Below are positions 48,769 to 50,921 of a DNA stretch of 50,921 nt, piece by piece (positions within the stretch are counted from its first letter, which is position 1; each line of letters starts with the position of its first letter). The position numbers and the translations under genes were made by a program. The DNA is taken from positions 1 through 50,921 of the forward strand of contig JAJZXK010000010.1 of assembly GCA_021806565.1 (NCBI GenBank). Direction: 5' to 3'. Source of the stretch: Bacillota bacterium. GTDB taxonomy: Bacteria > Bacillota > Sulfobacillia > RBS10-35 > JAJYVN01. The notes under the pieces were generated by a model. That model did no database searches, had not been told where the DNA came from, and saw nothing but the letters and a program-made list of their open reading frames with translations.

Positions 48769-49176
48769 TCAGCGCTTGCTGAACTGCGGCGCCTTGCGGG
48801 CCTTCTTCAAACCATACTTACGCCGTTCCTTGGCCCGCGGATCGCGGGTCAGGAGACCCGCCTTCTTGAGGACGGGCCGCAGCTCCGCGTCGACGCGCAA
48901 CAGGGCGCGTGCCACGCCGTGCCGCATCGCCCCCGCCTGGCCGGACACCCCGCCGCCGTTGACGCGGGCGTGCACGTCGTACCGCCCCTCGCCTTCGGTG
49001 AGCTGCAGCGGGCTGCGCACCATCGACTGCAACTGGGCGAGCGGAAAGTATTCCTCCAGGGGCCGGTCGTTGACCGTGATCCGGCCGTTGCCCGGCACGA
49101 TGCGCACGCGTGCCACGGCCTCCTTGCGGCGGCCGGTCCCCCAGTATTGCAGCGCGACCTTCTTCATCGGCGGCAC
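48769..49176 (-). CDS. rpsI: Ribosomal protein S9
   Basis: This 135-residue small-subunit protein has its C-terminal tail reaching the decoding site. It contains [19 protein letters not shown], the family signature [19 protein letters not shown], and the basic tail [20 protein letters not shown] ending in FSKR, where the last Lys-Arg contacts P-site tRNA. The GTG at 49176 follows GGAGG at 7 nt; the next in-frame ATG would drop three residues. It follows rplM by 56 bp, the standard L13-S9 operon. Confidence 0.93.
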   Translation of the reverse strand: MPPMKKVALQYWGTGRRKEAVARVRIVPGNGRITVNDRPLEEYFPLAQLQSMVRSPLQLTEGEGRYDVHARVNGGGVSGQAGAMRHGVARALLRVDAELRPVLKKAGLLTRDPRAKERRKYGLKKARKAPQFSKR

Positions 49177-49232
49177 AAGCGGCCCTCCTTCGCACCGGGC
49201 CGGTGGCCCGGACGGTACCCATCGCCCCGCGT

Positions 49233-49670
49233 CTATCGGACGGCGGCCAGCACCTGCGGATGCTGCGCCACATGCGGGTGCTCAGTGCCGGCGTACACCT
49301 TGAGCTTGCGCAGCATCGCCCGGCCGAGCGGTGTCTTGGGCAGCATACCGCGCACAGCCAGCCGCACGACGGCGGCGGGATCCTTGGCCAGGAACTTGCG
49401 GTATGAAACGGTCTTGAGCCCGTCCGGATAGCCGGTGTGCCAGTAGTGGAACTTCTGATCGAGCTTGCGCCCGGTCAGCGCCACCCGGCTGGCGTTGATC
49501 ACGATCACATAATCGCCCGTATCCATCGATGGCGTGTACATCGGCTTGTGCTTGCCCCGCAGCACCGTCGCCACCTGGGTGGCAAGCCTGCCGAGCACCA
49601 CACCGTCCGCGTCCATCACGTACCATTTCTGCTCGATATCCTGGGGCCTCGCCGTGTAGGTAGCCTGCAA
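49233..49670 (-). CDS. rplM: Ribosomal protein L13
   Basis: This 145-residue early-assembly large-subunit protein shows [40 protein letters not shown], the [11 protein letters not shown] segment and [18 protein letters not shown], all typical of L13. A TTG start at 49670 with GGGGTGG upstream is used; a GTG three codons earlier (49679) is possible. It heads the operon rplM-rpsI behind a good promoter. A gutted transposase lies immediately beyond that promoter. Confidence 0.93.
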   Translation of the reverse strand: MQATYTARPQDIEQKWYVMDADGVVLGRLATQVATVLRGKHKPMYTPSMDTGDYVIVINASRVALTGRKLDQKFHYWHTGYPDGLKTVSYRKFLAKDPAAVVRLAVRGMLPKTPLGRAMLRKLKVYAGTEHPHVAQHPQVLAAVR

Positions 49671-49710
49671 CCGCTCCACCCCTTGCTGAACAGGGCACGA
49701 CAGCCTAGCC

Positions 49711-49739
49711 AGTCTACTGTTCTGGGCGCCTGCCGTCAA
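49711..49739 (-). promoter_or_regulatory. Sigma-A promoter of rplM-rpsI
   Basis: TTGACG (49739-49734) and TAGACT (49716-49711) are separated by exactly 17 bp, about 40 bp upstream of the rplM start. The -35 box abuts the transposase remnant. Confidence 0.65.
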
Positions 49740-50639
49740 GGAATTTGGTCGTCCGCGGGTGAGCCGCACGATTGTGGTGGTCGTGCGGCGCGAGGCATCA
49801 GGGCACGGATGCGGGGGCGACGCAGTTGAGGGCAGCCTCGCCAGAATGGATCCCAGTCGCCGGAACGGTGCAGGGCTCGGAGGCTGGCAACGGCCTGTGA
49901 GCCGATCCAGCCCCAGCGCACGCCGGCACCGCCCTGGCGGGCTTTGACCACGAGGTTGCAAGCGCTGCCCACCATGCCGGAACCGACCGGCAGACCAGAG
50001 GCGATGAAGTCCGCGTATTGCAGGCGCTGGGAGTGTTTCTCGAAGTAGCTCAGGGCAACGCAAACGCGGTCACGGCCATCTTGCGACGTGGGTTCAAGTT
50101 GTTGAAGGGCCGCGATGATCGGTGCGTCGCCGGCGGCCGGGAGAGCCGCAGAGAGGGCCGTCGAACCACGACCTCCCAATCGATCTCCGTGCGGGTCTCC
50201 TCGTCGGACATCTCCGCGAATGGCGCACCGCAGATGGCGCAACGGCACTCTTCGTCTGGCAGCGCGTGCGTGATATGCCGCGCTGGCAAGCTCTCCTGAT
50301 GTCGCCATCCATAACCAGGCGCACCGTTCCGCTACCCCCGCGACCGCTTCCCTGCTGACGCACTGCCCGCCGGTGCCGCTGCTCGCTCTGGCGTTCAAAC
50401 AGGGAGTGGGCCTGCTGCCGCACTTTCCCCTGCAGTGTGTTCTGGGCGCTCTCCAATTCCGCAATACGCGCGTCCCGTGCGGCCAGATCGGCTTCCAGCC
50501 GATTCACCTCAGCCAGCAGACCATCCCGCTGGCCCCGGAGCTCGACAATCTCCTCCCGCAGCGATGCCACCAGAGCGTCTCCGACGCCTTGCTGGCACGC
50601 GGGCGAGTCTTTTTTCCGGCAACCGATGGTGATTGGCAC
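49736..50639 (-). pseudogene. ISKra4/IS66-like transposase, internally deleted and frameshifted
   Basis: Three frames in order carry parts of one transposase. The first is an N-terminal coiled coil (SLREEIVELRGQRDGLLAEV and onward to SLFERQSEQ, about 50600-50390). The second is a zinc-knuckle segment with DEECRCAICGAPFAEMSDEE and TEIDWEVVV (50260-50180). The third is the C-terminal DDE end with [40 protein letters not shown] and [13 protein letters not shown] (about 50080-49840). The roughly 200 residues between zinc knuckle and C-terminus, holding the first catalytic Asp residues, are missing. Not functional. Confidence 0.65.
49763..49789. repeat. Hairpin at the edge of the transposase remnant
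   Basis: GCCGCACGA and TCGTGCGGC form a perfect 9-bp stem around a 9-nt loop. It is close to the transposase's 3' end and could be its old terminator or part of an element end. Confidence 0.4.
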
Positions 50640-50814
50640 ACCAGCAGACTGCCACCGGCCAAAAAGTGTCCAGCCCCAAATCGCACCCGGGTGCGGGGTT
50701 CACCGAATATATACCATCGCAGGGCTACCCCCTTCGAAGAGTCTCGGGCGGCACGGACCGGGGATCAGGGCTGCTGGCGGACGATGAAGTCTGCGAACAT
50801 GGGCACCGTCATGA
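50640..50814. other. Gap between two IS remnants
   Basis: 175 bp with no gene seen. It includes AT-rich pieces (AAAAAGTG near 50664, ATATATAC near 50708) that contrast with the GC-rich surroundings. They may hold the upstream end of the deleted transposon and the target flank of the tnpB element. Confidence 0.3.
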
Positions 50815-50840
50815 CCCCACGGCTAAAGCCGGGGGCTTGC
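50815..50840 (-). repeat. IS605-type right-end / omegaRNA-like hairpin, copy e
   Basis: Read on the minus strand, GCAAGCCCCCGGCT-TT-AGCC-G-TGGGG begins 3 nt after a tnpB stop codon. This copy with its tnpB attached defines the motif. In IS605/IS1341 elements this hairpin lies at the 3' end of the omegaRNA that guides TnpB, with the guide taken from the flank beyond it. Confidence 0.7.
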
Positions 50841-50843
50841 CAA

Positions 50844-50921
50844 TCACCCCGCTTGCGCGGGCGTGGCGTGCGGACGCATGACGGCGCCCCGGCGACCGAT
50901 GTTGATCGCCGCGATGTGGTC
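50844..50921 (-). CDS. tnpB: TnpB (IS605 OrfB) C-terminus, continuing past the window
   Basis: The last 25 codons are present. They read DHIAAINIGRRG, then a short tail ending at TGA (50846-50844). The D-H-x-A-A-x-N-I motif follows the zinc ribbon in TnpB and carries the last RuvC-like catalytic Asp. TnpB is an RNA-guided DNA nuclease, related to Cas12, that helps IS200/IS605 elements persist. Whether the rest of the gene is intact lies outside the window. Confidence 0.75.
   Translation of the reverse strand, partial: DHIAAINIGRRGAVMRPHATPAQAG

Overview
The window is a GC-rich (roughly 70%) chromosomal segment from a member of the Bacillota (Firmicutes), most likely one of the deep, high-GC, spore-forming lineages of the Symbiobacterium/Thermaerobacter/Sulfobacillus kind. 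The phylum call rests on gene content: the rplM-rpsI-cwlD cluster, two S-layer-homology (SLH) proteins, a DUF5693 membrane protein, MurJ, and a decayed Ger(x)C spore-germination remnant. The genus cannot be fixed from sequence reading alone. Many starts are GTG or TTG behind GGAGG-type ribosome binding sites.

Layout. 1-1100: edge of an IS200/IS605-type element, a frameshifted glyoxalase-fold (VOC) pseudogene and an intact VOC gene. 1.2-4.6 kb: a PHS-type phosphate/MFS transporter, a Gfo/Idh/MocA oxidoreductase and a small unknown gene. 4.6-9.9 kb: a possible structured leader, a BNR-repeat lipoprotein, a monovalent cation:proton antiporter fused to two universal-stress domains, a tnpB scar and a DUF4149-like membrane protein. 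10-12.9 kb: germination-gene debris, then a large SLH protein behind a strong stem-loop. 13.5-15.1 kb: a HAD phosphatase coupled to an aldo/keto reductase. 15.3-25.1 kb: two complete MacAB-like tripartite ABC exporters arranged as mirror images around an SLH-GH18 cell-wall protein. 25.2-33.9 kb: a SELENBP1-like propeller, DUF5693, small envelope proteins, MurJ, a NUDIX protein and a GH172 (DUF2961) enzyme. 34-38.3 kb: sulfatase, HIT protein and an OmpR-family two-component system. 38.3-41.8 kb: an IS701-like deletion derivative, a patatin, a beta-lactamase-fold hydrolase and a NUDIX hydrolase. 41.8-47.3 kb: a DinG-like helicase, argF, accC and an SDR. 47.2-49.7 kb: cwlD, a nitroreductase, rpsI and rplM. 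49.7 kb to the end: a gutted transposase and the 3' end of a tnpB gene leaving the window.

Much of the segment concerns the cell envelope. SLH proteins are exported and, by family knowledge, bind secondary cell-wall polymers. MurJ and CwlD act on peptidoglycan, and the two exporters probably move envelope-active compounds or lipids. The most notable signal is a three-part box (TCTCAG, a CAG-ending box at +11, TCTCAG at +34) with identical spacing upstream of the second exporter operon (21123-21162) and of the two-component system 15 kb away (36062-36101), about 75-78 bp before each start codon. This suggests one regulon joining the sensor pair and the exporter. A second theme is insertion-sequence decay: five copies of an IS605-type right-end (omegaRNA-like) hairpin, three of them without a clearly attached tnpB frame, and two internally deleted DDE elements.
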